64,000 bases of DNA, from NCBI GenBank assembly GCA_902780025.1, contig CACZDV010000002.1, forward strand, positions 110,196-174,195, read 5' to 3'. Positions within the stretch are counted from its first letter, which is position 1, and the number at the start of each line of letters is the position of its first letter. The notes under the pieces are model-generated. The model saw nothing but the letters and a program-made list of their open reading frames with translations. It was not told the origin of the DNA and ran no database searches. Positions 55,181 to 63,648 of the stretch are shown here, in pieces. The DNA is from an uncultured Prevotellaceae bacterium. GTDB lineage: Bacteria > Bacteroidota > Bacteroidia > Bacteroidales > Bacteroidaceae. The position numbers were made by a program, and so were the translations under genes.

Positions 55181-55221
55181 GCAAAGATACAAGAAAGGTG
55201 CGCCATTTTGGGGCGCACCTT
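55181..55221 (-). promoter_or_regulatory. Hairpin-plus-promoter element E5
   Basis: TATCTTTGC (55181-55189, minus) preceded by AAGGTGCGCC/GGCGCACCTT (55195-55204 with 55212-55221). Compared with E4 a T-A pair is replaced by C-G on both arms, a compensatory change. Confidence 0.75.
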
Positions 55222-55247
55222 AAAAGAAAAGTTCTATATGTGATGTC

Positions 55248-55766
55248 TTATTTCACTAATATGGGATCTGGGCAGAAGTCTTTGCGTTTGCACGTTTTGC
55301 AATGCTTGCCTATCCAGACCTCATCAAACTGGTTCATGGCTTGCTCCACAATTTCAGGCTCATCAGTCAGGATGCCAGCCTCAAAGTTACGTGTGCCATC
55401 AGCCTTCATGCCAATGCCGGCACCTGTGAGATTGGCACTACCAATATATGCTTCTTTGCCATCAAAGATCATCATCTTGAAATGCACCCTTGGGCAAAGC
55501 ACTCTCTCTAACCCATCATAGAGAATAGGAAACCTATCAAAGTCCTCCCTGAAGTTAGGCCCGGGCTCCTTGGCATGAATCAGCCTCACAGCCACACCTT
55601 TCTTTATCAGCTTTGCCAACACCTCCAAGAAAGGCTTTTTCTGTTTTCCATCCTCGATATACAGATCCTTGATATCAGCCGTTCCAATCCACAAAGACTC
55701 CTTAACTTGCAAAACACGTGAAAGCACTTCTTTGTAGTGGGCAGAGTTGGAGATGTAGGTGAGCAT
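55248..55766 (-). CDS. PLD-family (single HKD) nuclease-like protein, copy 2
   Basis: 172 aa with the same HKD motif (HFKMMIFDGKEAYIGSAN) and C-terminal Cys group as copy 1; about a dozen substitutions separate them. It follows the ADP-ribosylglycohydrolase gene by 12 bases and precedes E5. Confidence 0.82.
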   Translation of the reverse strand: MLTYISNSAHYKEVLSRVLQVKESLWIGTADIKDLYIEDGKQKKPFLEVLAKLIKKGVAVRLIHAKEPGPNFREDFDRFPILYDGLERVLCPRVHFKMMIFDGKEAYIGSANLTGAGIGMKADGTRNFEAGILTDEPEIVEQAMNQFDEVWIGKHCKTCKRKDFCPDPILVK

Positions 55767-55778
55767 TATAAGGAACTT

Positions 55779-56567
55779 TTAGCGATGACCATATTTATTC
55801 TCAAACTCTATAATAATAGCTTTGAAACCTTTTGGAAGATATGACATAGTACGCTCTCTCAATTCAACAGGAACACCAAAGAAAGCTTCTGCTATACTGC
55901 CAGTAATGCATCCAATGGTATCACTGTCTCCTCCTATTGAAATCGCATTTCTAATACTATCCTCAAAATCATTGCCATCAAGGAAAGAAACGATTGCCTG
56001 AGGAACGCTGTCCTGACAAGTTCCGCCCCAAGTATAAGATGGTCTTATTTCATCGCATGTGAATCGGAGGTTATAGCCGAAAGTGCCCTCGATTTCTTTA
56101 CGAATCTCTTCTTTGCTGGCTCCCTGTCGCGCCATAAAGATACATAAGGATGTAGCCTGTGCACCTTTGATCCCTTCAGGATGATTATGGGTACATTCTG
56201 CACTTTCTTTTGCCTTAGCAAGCACTTCTTCTCTGGTATTAAATGCCCATCCTACAGGTCCGACGCGCATAGCAGAGCCATTGCCACAACTGTTGTAAGG
56301 ACGATAATCACCCTGACGGCTCGTCTTGATGAGCCATATCTTGAAACTCTCACCATAGCCTCCCATTGGCCAAGGATTCTCATAGCCATAACGACTATAG
56401 TACTTAGCAACTTCACCACCATTCAGGATCCAGTCTGCTGTTGCAATAGTTAGGATGCTGTCATCAGTAAAGCTACACTCATCACTTAAGAACTCAAAGT
56501 CCTTCGTCTTGCTGTTTCCAAACTCGTAGATGCTACCTACGATATCACCAATAATACTTCCTACCAT
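55779..56567 (-). CDS. ADP-ribosylglycohydrolase family protein
   Basis: 262 aa. DraG-type metal motifs: SFTDDS (~32), GNGSAMRVGP (~95) and GGDSDTIG (~218). It removes ADP-ribose from proteins, nucleic acids or small molecules. Such enzymes often reverse toxin or defence ADP-ribosylation, and no ADP-ribosyltransferase is seen beside it. Driven by E6, cotranscribed with PLD copy 2. Confidence 0.88.
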   Translation of the reverse strand: MVGSIIGDIVGSIYEFGNSKTKDFEFLSDECSFTDDSILTIATADWILNGGEVAKYYSRYGYENPWPMGGYGESFKIWLIKTSRQGDYRPYNSCGNGSAMRVGPVGWAFNTREEVLAKAKESAECTHNHPEGIKGAQATSLCIFMARQGASKEEIRKEIEGTFGYNLRFTCDEIRPSYTWGGTCQDSVPQAIVSFLDGNDFEDSIRNAISIGGDSDTIGCITGSIAEAFFGVPVELRERTMSYLPKGFKAIIIEFENKYGHR

Positions 56568-56589
56568 ATACCTTATTATAATTTATGTA

Positions 56590-56628
56590 GCAAAGATACA
56601 GGAAAGTTACGCCGTATTGGGGCACACC
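56590..56628 (-). promoter_or_regulatory. Decayed hairpin-plus-promoter element E6
   Basis: TATCTTTGC (56590-56598, minus); the hairpin arms AGTTACGCC and GGCACACCT no longer pair well. The promoter part is intact. Confidence 0.6.
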
Positions 56629-56675
56629 TAACAAGAAAATGAAAGGAATATATCAAATATGTCTTCCTCAAACTA

Positions 56676-56758
56676 TCCTTGATATCAGCCGTTCCAATCC
56701 ACAAAGACTCCTTCACATGCAAAACACGTGAGGCGGAGTTAGAAATGTAATTCGTCAT
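56676..56758 (-). pseudogene. PLD gene remnant, third copy
   Basis: The first ~28 codons of the PLD gene remain, with a 19-base deletion after MTNYISNSA and loss of everything after TADIKD. It begins at the stop codon of the pair B DUF262 gene (one-base overlap) and ends before E6, the position PLD copy 1 has relative to pair A. Confidence 0.75.
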
Positions 56759-59184
56759 TAATGTTTAACCGGTGATAAAATACCATTCAATATCTCAATT
56801 ATTTCATTGTATTCGGTGTCAAAAGAGAAAAACAAATTATTAACTTCATCATTATCGTTCTTGTATTCGATTTGATGATTCCATTTCCATATAAAGTCCT
56901 TATCACCATATTTGAATGGGATGTTCCACCCAAAAAACAATGAAGATTTTTCTACGTGATATGGTGTTTGAAACTCCGTATTGTTTAATAGTTGCTTTAA
57001 TACCTTGTTTCGACTCGTTCCCAAAACTATGACTTTTCTGTCTGCCTTTGCATTTTTGGGATATAAAGCCCATTCATAATTCTTTCTTAAGAACAAAACT
57101 CCTGAAACGATGGCATCTAAAGACTCTAAATGCTTCATAAAATTATCTTCCAATAATGTTTCTATGACGTAGTTCATCCTTTTTATCTCCATATCTTTTT
57201 CCACAATATCACTTCTGATGATATTTTCAGAAAGTAGATTTATCAGGTCCTCTTTGGATTGTATTTGTTTGCAAAGGAACCTATGGGTTACGTCACATAA
57301 AGATGTATTGGCAAGCATCGATTTCCATGCTTCACCAGAATTATTAAATCTTATGCATCCGTTTCCATTATTATCATTCGATATGATATTCTCTAATTTG
57401 GTGCAAGCACAAAGATACTGAGCAAAGCAATCTTTATTATGTATTTTACCTTCAAGTGTATCTTCATTAGAAAATAATTCTTGAGCTCTTTTGTATTTCT
57501 CTTTGAATAATGTACCAACAAATGTACCAACGTATTCTTTTTCTTCATTCCAAAGCATAAAGCGAATACAGCCTTTAAAGAAAGAATATTTTTCTGCCTC
57601 AATGAACTCTTGTTTCAGTTCATCATTGTCTTTTTGATATTTGGCTTTATAAAATTCTTCTTCTATCTGGTCTCTTGCAACTTTGGACTCTAAGGAGATG
57701 TTGTCGAATGATTCTAATTCGCATAATGATCCATATATATCTAGACAGCAAAGTTTATTTGATATTTCGTAGATTACCTTTAGTGCACCTTGCATACCAT
57801 TAACGGTATTAACAAGTGGATTATAACAGATATTATAACAAAATCTTACCCAGTCTTGTAACTTAACACATGTTTCTTCTTCCCATTCGCTTTGTTCAGT
57901 ATCCCATTTTTCAAAAAACCTGCATATCGCAAAGAATATTACTTGAGGAATCTGTCCCAATGTTGTTGTTGGCAAATTGTCTTGGTCTTCATAAACATCT
58001 TTGCTTTTATATTGTGGAATAAAATCGATTGTATTACTGAATGATAAATAGTAGCCAAGTTTTTCTTTTAAATATTCATTCATATCCTTATTTTCCACTT
58101 TTCTTGCACATTTCTCAATTCCGTTCAATGTATGGAAAAGCATGTTTTTGAAATCATCAACAAGAACACATTCGTAATCCTCAATCTTATTGAATTTACT
58201 TCCGTTCTCAAGTAATGTATATAATGGCATTTTATCAATCTCTATTTCTTTGTCACCCACCTTCATTTTATTACTATTATTTATGAGGTAGTAGTTTAGC
58301 ATCACTTGGTTGATAAACCTATAGTATATTTCGTCCACTCTGTTATAGCCATCTTTTTTGTATGGCCAGAAAATGTTCATCCAACTATTATCCAAATTAG
58401 AAACAAATTGCTTGTCGTTTTCGTTTTTTACAATATCTAATTTGAAATCATTATTATATCCAATCAGTTCTGCTTTGAAATTTTCAAAGTTGGTTAATTG
58501 CTTTCCACGTGCATTCATTTTGATATACAAGTCATCAACTAGAGGCATGTCATCACCAATCATGTCTTGGTGGTAAAATTGTATAGGACAAGCCTCACCA
58601 ATTAGCTTTTCCCAATCATTGTTGAAATCTATACTATCATCAAAAAACTGTTCCAAGCCATTCTTCTCATCTTTGCTGCGATCACCCTCAATCATCATTA
58701 AGATAGCTTGAATCGTTGGATCATTGTTGTAATAACTGTAGTACCAGTGCTGATTCTTTATATACTCAACAACTCCACTTATCTTCGAGCTATCTTCTAC
58801 TTTGCAGAATTCATCTACCAGCCTTCTGCAGAACTCTGTAGAAGAAGGTCTAGTAGCATAATAAAACTTTTTTAGTCGTTTACAAACTTCTCTATCCTTC
58901 AGCTTGTTTGCACGAAAAGCGATGTACCAATGTAGTAACCATAGAGTCGTTAGTCGTTGCTGACCGTCAAGTGGCATCATTTGATTGTTTTCAACGCCAC
59001 CATAAACGAAATCAAGTTTAATTTCTTCTTCATCTTCAAGTGATTTCAGAAGACTTGAAAGAAATCTGGACCTCAAATCTTCCTTCCCTTTGCGACCTTG
59101 GGCATAATCGCGTTGTATGATAGGAACTACTATATCATGTTTGGCAAGTAATTTCCAAAGACTCGTTTTGTTATTGTTGCTCAT
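56758..59184 (-). CDS. DUF262 protein of pair B, without HNH motif
   Basis: 808 aa. VPIIQRDYAQGR (~20), LDGQQRLTTLWLL (~72) and IKMNARGKQLTNFENFKAEL (~222) define DUF262. The middle has RDQIEEEFYKAKYQ; the C-terminus carries no HNH. It overlaps its partner by 14 bases. It is only distantly similar to the pair A counterpart, although flanking genes are near-identical. Confidence 0.85.
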   Translation of the reverse strand: MSNNNKTSLWKLLAKHDIVVPIIQRDYAQGRKGKEDLRSRFLSSLLKSLEDEEEIKLDFVYGGVENNQMMPLDGQQRLTTLWLLHWYIAFRANKLKDREVCKRLKKFYYATRPSSTEFCRRLVDEFCKVEDSSKISGVVEYIKNQHWYYSYYNNDPTIQAILMMIEGDRSKDEKNGLEQFFDDSIDFNNDWEKLIGEACPIQFYHQDMIGDDMPLVDDLYIKMNARGKQLTNFENFKAELIGYNNDFKLDIVKNENDKQFVSNLDNSWMNIFWPYKKDGYNRVDEIYYRFINQVMLNYYLINNSNKMKVGDKEIEIDKMPLYTLLENGSKFNKIEDYECVLVDDFKNMLFHTLNGIEKCARKVENKDMNEYLKEKLGYYLSFSNTIDFIPQYKSKDVYEDQDNLPTTTLGQIPQVIFFAICRFFEKWDTEQSEWEEETCVKLQDWVRFCYNICYNPLVNTVNGMQGALKVIYEISNKLCCLDIYGSLCELESFDNISLESKVARDQIEEEFYKAKYQKDNDELKQEFIEAEKYSFFKGCIRFMLWNEEKEYVGTFVGTLFKEKYKRAQELFSNEDTLEGKIHNKDCFAQYLCACTKLENIISNDNNGNGCIRFNNSGEAWKSMLANTSLCDVTHRFLCKQIQSKEDLINLLSENIIRSDIVEKDMEIKRMNYVIETLLEDNFMKHLESLDAIVSGVLFLRKNYEWALYPKNAKADRKVIVLGTSRNKVLKQLLNNTEFQTPYHVEKSSLFFGWNIPFKYGDKDFIWKWNHQIEYKNDNDEVNNLFFSFDTEYNEIIEILNGILSPVKH

Positions 59185-61144
59185 CGTTTATGAATTCTTT
59201 AAGGGTGTTTTCTAATTCTTTTTTGTAATCTTCAGAGTCTGTTATATCCCAAACGGTTGGATTTCCCAACATCGTAGAATATGTCTTTTGAAACACATTT
59301 TTAGTACAAATAGGAACGAAAGCTGATTTGAATTCCTCTTTTTTTGTACGTATTTCGCCTTTTACCTTATCCCAATAGGCAATATTGTGCTCCCCTTTTT
59401 CTTTGCCTACTATATGGCTGCGCTTGTCGGGGAAGATAGCATTCTTGTAATTTCTGTTTGTCGAGCTATCAAGCAATACAAAGTTTTGCACTTTATTCTT
59501 CCAATCATTTGAAGCGTCGGAGGACAAGGACAATTTATCCGCAAAATACTTATATATTTCGCTAAATGATGTGGAAGGATTGTCCGAACTATTTTTATCT
59601 TCCTCGAAAAAGAGTTTAAGCTTATCACAAATTTCAGGAGTCTTGTCTTCTTTTCTTAGACACTGAAATGCACTAAGAATCCAATATCTCTGAGAATCAT
59701 CATCAACAAGTTCATTCTCTGTAGCGGAATCAATATGCTCTACATCCCAATGCTCAATCTTATATAAATGAAATGGGAATTTATAGAATACTCCAAGTTG
59801 GTATTGCATGTTTTTAGTAAGTATTTTGTTCTGCCCAACTATAGTCTCAACATTATGTAAGAGAAGCAATGGGATGCAATCACGCTTAGTATCCCTATTG
59901 TCCTTATAATAATTTCTTTCTAAATCATCACATTTCTTCGCTTTGAGATGGTTACTAATCACAGTCTTAACTTCTGCAATGAATTCTTTTCTCGTTTGTT
60001 CTAACCATTTCTGTACAAGAATCTCTAAGGATAATGTCTTTTCTGTCAGTACATAACCCACATAATGATATAATTCAGAATGATTATACCATTCATACCA
60101 TATATCAAATATTTCTTTTACATAATACCATAATTCTAAGAATTCATTCTTTTTTGATTTATAACATTCATAATAAATGCGGAATGTTCGATATTTGTCT
60201 TTACCTACTATTTTGTCTTCATAAATTAGGCAAAACTGTTTGCCGTTTGATTGGTTCATTTGGTTAATAACCCTCTCTTTGCATAAGAAGTCCAAGAGGA
60301 AATCAATTCTTGTAGGCTTATTCCAAGAGTCCTTGTGATCGTCAAGATTTCTCAAAAAAAGCCAAAATTCATCATCCTGTAGTTGATTTTCAATCTTATC
60401 CCATTCCTGTGCTATTTGAGTTTGTTGGGCTCGTATTATTTCTTCACTATTTCCTTTGTAATTTTCTCGATTGAGAAATAATGCTTTTATCAACTCTGAA
60501 CTAGTCAAACTTATGCGGCCTACATTCAGACGTGTGAAGACACTGATTGAATTTTTCTCATCAGTTTTGTACCATATAATTTTTACACGTTTTAGAATCG
60601 TATTTATCATCTGCTTTTGAGCTTCATTATCCTTTCCCTTCTGCCATTCTACTACCGTTTCCTTGGCTTCTTTCATAAAGTGAAGATTAATGTCCTCTTT
60701 GGCTTTATTATCTTGCAATTCTCTTATATTATTTATTTCTTTCTCACTATCAAGAAGTGTATCATAAGAAATAGAATAGGGCGCCTTTTTGCATAACATT
60801 TGCATAATGATGGAGATTGTGGTTAATCTTTGCTGTCCATCAATAACTTCCCATGTCTGACTTTTATCAACATTGTTGTCTTCAGCGTATTTAAAATTAT
60901 CATCCCTATTGTCAGTCTTCGTAATATCTGTCACAAAATTATCTACATCTTTCTTCCTTTCACAAACGACCAGTGGTTGGATACAATAGATTAAAGATGA
61001 ATCTTTTTTCAAGAATTCCCAAATATCATCTAGCAATTCTTTTACTTGTTGTCTTGTCCAGCGATATCCTCGCTGATAATTAGGTATGGCGAACTTATAA
61101 TTGTTGAGTTCGCCTATTGACTTCATATTTATTATTGTACTCAT
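59171..61144 (-). CDS. DUF262 protein of pair B, with HNH-like domain
   Basis: 657 aa. IPNYQRGYRW (~20), VIDGQQRLTTI (~100), TRLNVGRISLTSSELIKALFL (~205), then HWDVEHIDS (~465) and NFVLLDSSTNRNYKN (~553), the DUF1524-type nuclease signature. First gene of pair B; the 285-aa unknown gene lies 33 bases upstream. Confidence 0.85.
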   Translation of the reverse strand: MSTIINMKSIGELNNYKFAIPNYQRGYRWTRQQVKELLDDIWEFLKKDSSLIYCIQPLVVCERKKDVDNFVTDITKTDNRDDNFKYAEDNNVDKSQTWEVIDGQQRLTTISIIMQMLCKKAPYSISYDTLLDSEKEINNIRELQDNKAKEDINLHFMKEAKETVVEWQKGKDNEAQKQMINTILKRVKIIWYKTDEKNSISVFTRLNVGRISLTSSELIKALFLNRENYKGNSEEIIRAQQTQIAQEWDKIENQLQDDEFWLFLRNLDDHKDSWNKPTRIDFLLDFLCKERVINQMNQSNGKQFCLIYEDKIVGKDKYRTFRIYYECYKSKKNEFLELWYYVKEIFDIWYEWYNHSELYHYVGYVLTEKTLSLEILVQKWLEQTRKEFIAEVKTVISNHLKAKKCDDLERNYYKDNRDTKRDCIPLLLLHNVETIVGQNKILTKNMQYQLGVFYKFPFHLYKIEHWDVEHIDSATENELVDDDSQRYWILSAFQCLRKEDKTPEICDKLKLFFEEDKNSSDNPSTSFSEIYKYFADKLSLSSDASNDWKNKVQNFVLLDSSTNRNYKNAIFPDKRSHIVGKEKGEHNIAYWDKVKGEIRTKKEEFKSAFVPICTKNVFQKTYSTMLGNPTVWDITDSEDYKKELENTLKEFINDEQQ

Positions 61145-61177
61145 TTCATTACCTATCTTTAGTATAACTTTTCGAAA

Positions 61178-62035
61178 TTATCTATTACTTATCAGCAACT
61201 TGTTTATTATATCATCATATTCCCCTTTAGCCACATAAGATGGTCTTTTTTCACTATTATAATAGACTCTCTGATATTCCTTTGCAAATTCTTCTGGGGA
61301 GTCAATGTCATTAACGATAGCATATTCAAAGCCTTTAATGTAAACATCAGCAAACCCTTTGTCTGCTTCATTTTGCGGGAAATGAGGATTACAATAGTTT
61401 TCATACTCTTCTGCAATAGTCTTCGCCTTGTTACCGTCTATTCCCTTAGTGATGCATTCCACGTATTTTGATGCATAAAGGTCACAAGAAACAGGAAGAT
61501 AATCATCAAGATAACAAATCGTATATTTTTCCGCATATATGGGAGACTTCCCTTTCTCAATCAGCGACTTGTATAGATTTGTGTACTCGTGTGCTCTATT
61601 TTCTGCATCCATAAAACCATCATGAAAGAAGTCAATGTATGATTTCACAAAAACAGGGTCATCACAAAGTGACTTGGTAAAGATTGCCAAATCCTTATCT
61701 GCTTTTTCTTCACCAAAGTTCTTACATACATTGTTGTATGCTTCATTTGCGCTATCGTCTTTTGGCCAGCTAACTCTATAATCAGCATAGGTACTGACCC
61801 ATAGCTTGGAAAGGCCTAATTTGATTTGCTCAGCATATATTTTAACCCATTCACCTGCGAGTTCGATGCTTGAGTTAATATCATCTTGCTCTGGCTCATA
61901 TGAATCTGCAATATCGTTCAACCGCTCAATCGCATTCTTTTTAAACAAGGGGAAATAGAGGACATCTATTCCTAATGTCCTAAATGATTCTTTAAGCACT
62001 TCATCAGCGATTGTCCATTTCTGTTTACCACCCAT
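61178..62035 (-). CDS. Hypothetical protein (285 aa)
   Basis: I use ATG 62035 (MGGKQKWTIADEVLKE); the longer frame would overlap the 73-aa gene. Helical, rich in Tyr and acidic residues, with repeated Y-x-K/N-x-Y patterns (KSYIDFFHDGFMDAENRAHEY; YIKGFEYAI). No domain recognised. It sits between the 73-aa gene and pair B, where pair A has only an exonuclease-like remnant. Confidence 0.6.
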   Translation of the reverse strand: MGGKQKWTIADEVLKESFRTLGIDVLYFPLFKKNAIERLNDIADSYEPEQDDINSSIELAGEWVKIYAEQIKLGLSKLWVSTYADYRVSWPKDDSANEAYNNVCKNFGEEKADKDLAIFTKSLCDDPVFVKSYIDFFHDGFMDAENRAHEYTNLYKSLIEKGKSPIYAEKYTICYLDDYLPVSCDLYASKYVECITKGIDGNKAKTIAEEYENYCNPHFPQNEADKGFADVYIKGFEYAIVNDIDSPEEFAKEYQRVYYNSEKRPSYVAKGEYDDIINKLLISNR

Positions 62036-62045
62036 AATCAACAAA

Positions 62046-62267
62046 TTAGTCCAACTTTTCAAATTCAAAATCATACTTGGAGCAATTGGCGCGTTTGTAA
62101 TCGAACTGGAACATGCGCATGTATTGCTCCTGGATCTCCACGGCACCATTGTAGAATGGATCTGTGGTATGTTGGCGAGTGGTAACAGTGATAACCATAT
62201 CTGGGGTTAACACTGTGCCATTTGTCCGTTTGGTACGCTTTGGCGTTATACGAAATACTCTGCTCAT
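62046..62267 (-). CDS. Conserved 73-aa protein, copy 2
   Basis: 67 of 73 residues match copy 1 (50437-50658). Upstream promoter TATATTTG about 20-30 bases before the ATG, also shared. Ten bases separate it from the 285-aa gene. Confidence 0.65.
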   Translation of the reverse strand: MSRVFRITPKRTKRTNGTVLTPDMVITVTTRQHTTDPFYNGAVEIQEQYMRMFQFDYKRANCSKYDFEFEKLD

Positions 62268-62390
62268 CGGCTTTTAGCTATTAGTTTCGATTGCAAATAT
62301 ACTGTTTTTTATTGAATTATATGTCATCAGAATCAAAATAATCCAAAAGAATCATGACACTTTCGCTTTGAAGGCACTTAAGTAACATTT

Positions 62391-62714
62391 TTAGCAATCC
62401 AAAGGGATTTGATACATATCAGAATAACCTTCGTTCTCGTTTTTATATAGGAAAACAACATCCCCTTTTGATAATTCCCTCATGAGACCCGTTTCTGCAG
62501 TAAGTTTGTTCTCTGAAAAAGCATATAAAAGATTCCCACTATTAAACATTTTTACATTTACCCTGTTATCGATTGCATTGACGTGCCAGCAATGGATTCT
62601 TCCTGTTTTATATTCATCCCACACACGATTAATTACCTGTCGTTTCCAATGTGGTTCTGGCTGACAGGTGTTAATATCAATTTTAATTAGCCTATTGAAG
62701 ATTCGAAACTTCAT
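62391..62714 (-). CDS. Hypothetical protein (107 aa)
   Basis: MKFRIFNRLIKIDINTCQPEPHWKRQ...; contains IHCWHVNAIDN and a SKGDVVFLYKNE strand pair near the end, reminiscent of small beta-barrel (EVE/SH3-like) domains, though I cannot confirm this. It follows the HAD gene by 21 bases, probably cotranscribed. Confidence 0.5.
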   Translation of the reverse strand: MKFRIFNRLIKIDINTCQPEPHWKRQVINRVWDEYKTGRIHCWHVNAIDNRVNVKMFNSGNLLYAFSENKLTAETGLMRELSKGDVVFLYKNENEGYSDMYQIPLDC

Positions 62715-62735
62715 TGTGTTCTAAATACATAATCT

Positions 62736-63524
62736 CTAATATTCACCAGTCATTTTCTTAGGCCTATCATTCAACATCCAACATGCTCTTTGCACTTCGT
62801 AAACGCCAATGCCCTCTTGATCATTAATCTCAATCAGATGGTCATAATAGTCTTCTCCAACCAAGATTTTCTCATCATCAAGAATCACGTAGCGAGCATC
62901 TTTCGAGGCATGCTTTTGTAACCACATATCTATCTCCAGGGGCTTCGCCAGCTTTGTAGGAGCAGAAAGCAGTTCACCATTGATTGCATCTTGGAAGGTA
63001 GTGCTAAGCAGAATGGGAGTCATAGAATATATCTCCCCTGGCATAGCCCTATCCTTCCACATCTGCTTCATCCTTTCGATTCCCTCATTACGCCAAGTAG
63101 AAGAAATCACAACCTTACAACCAGTCCTGTCGATGATCTGTTTCAGATATTCCACAGTCTGAGGGTCAAACATGGGGCCATACTCGTCATTGGCATCAAT
63201 ACCTTCCTTCTTCATCCGTTTCTGATAGTTGCCAGTATTCAGTACACCGTCAAAGTCAAGGAACAGATACTTTTCGCTTTCATCCTTTGGCATTAACTTC
63301 TGATACAGGTCTTCCTGAGCCTCCTCTGCTGTATTGCCTATACCTATTAGGTATTCTTTACTCTTTTGTTCCCACCAGGCTTTACAGACATCTTCTGACT
63401 CGTCAATATATGGCGAGATACTATTAACACTCTCGTTAATGGCAATATATTTACCACCAGAGTATTTCCCATCGTAAGGGTCTCTAATAATAGTCAATGG
63501 ATACAAATCAATACACTTCTTCAT
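62736..63524 (-). CDS. HAD-fold phosphatase, SAK-type
   Basis: 262 aa. The HAD motifs FLDFDGVLN (~88), VVISSTWR (~140) and VILDDE (~220) match the HAD domain of the 'Swiss Army Knife' RNA-repair type (HAD_SAK). The first ~80 residues are a separate region with repeated small-protein-like strands. The ATG overlaps the stop of a DUF6557 remnant by four bases. Confidence 0.75.
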   Translation of the reverse strand: MKKCIDLYPLTIIRDPYDGKYSGGKYIAINESVNSISPYIDESEDVCKAWWEQKSKEYLIGIGNTAEEAQEDLYQKLMPKDESEKYLFLDFDGVLNTGNYQKRMKKEGIDANDEYGPMFDPQTVEYLKQIIDRTGCKVVISSTWRNEGIERMKQMWKDRAMPGEIYSMTPILLSTTFQDAINGELLSAPTKLAKPLEIDMWLQKHASKDARYVILDDEKILVGEDYYDHLIEINDQEGIGVYEVQRACWMLNDRPKKMTGEY

Positions 63525-63613
63525 TTTCTTTGTTTTTTTCCCTTTTCTAACTTCAATAATCTTTTAATGATCTCATTAAACGTGTACTTGTCAAAGGGTT
63601 CTTTCAGTTTCAT
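63521..63613 (-). pseudogene. DUF6557 N-terminal remnant
   Basis: 30 codons, MKLKEPFDKYTFNEIIKRLLKL..., homologous to the start of the gene at 53459-54424 and ending in TGA that overlaps the HAD ATG. The HAD gene appears to have replaced the rest of a DUF6557 gene while keeping its translation start region. Confidence 0.65.
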
Positions 63614-63648
63614 ATTTTAAAATTTAGCTTTCTTCTTTCCAATATAGT

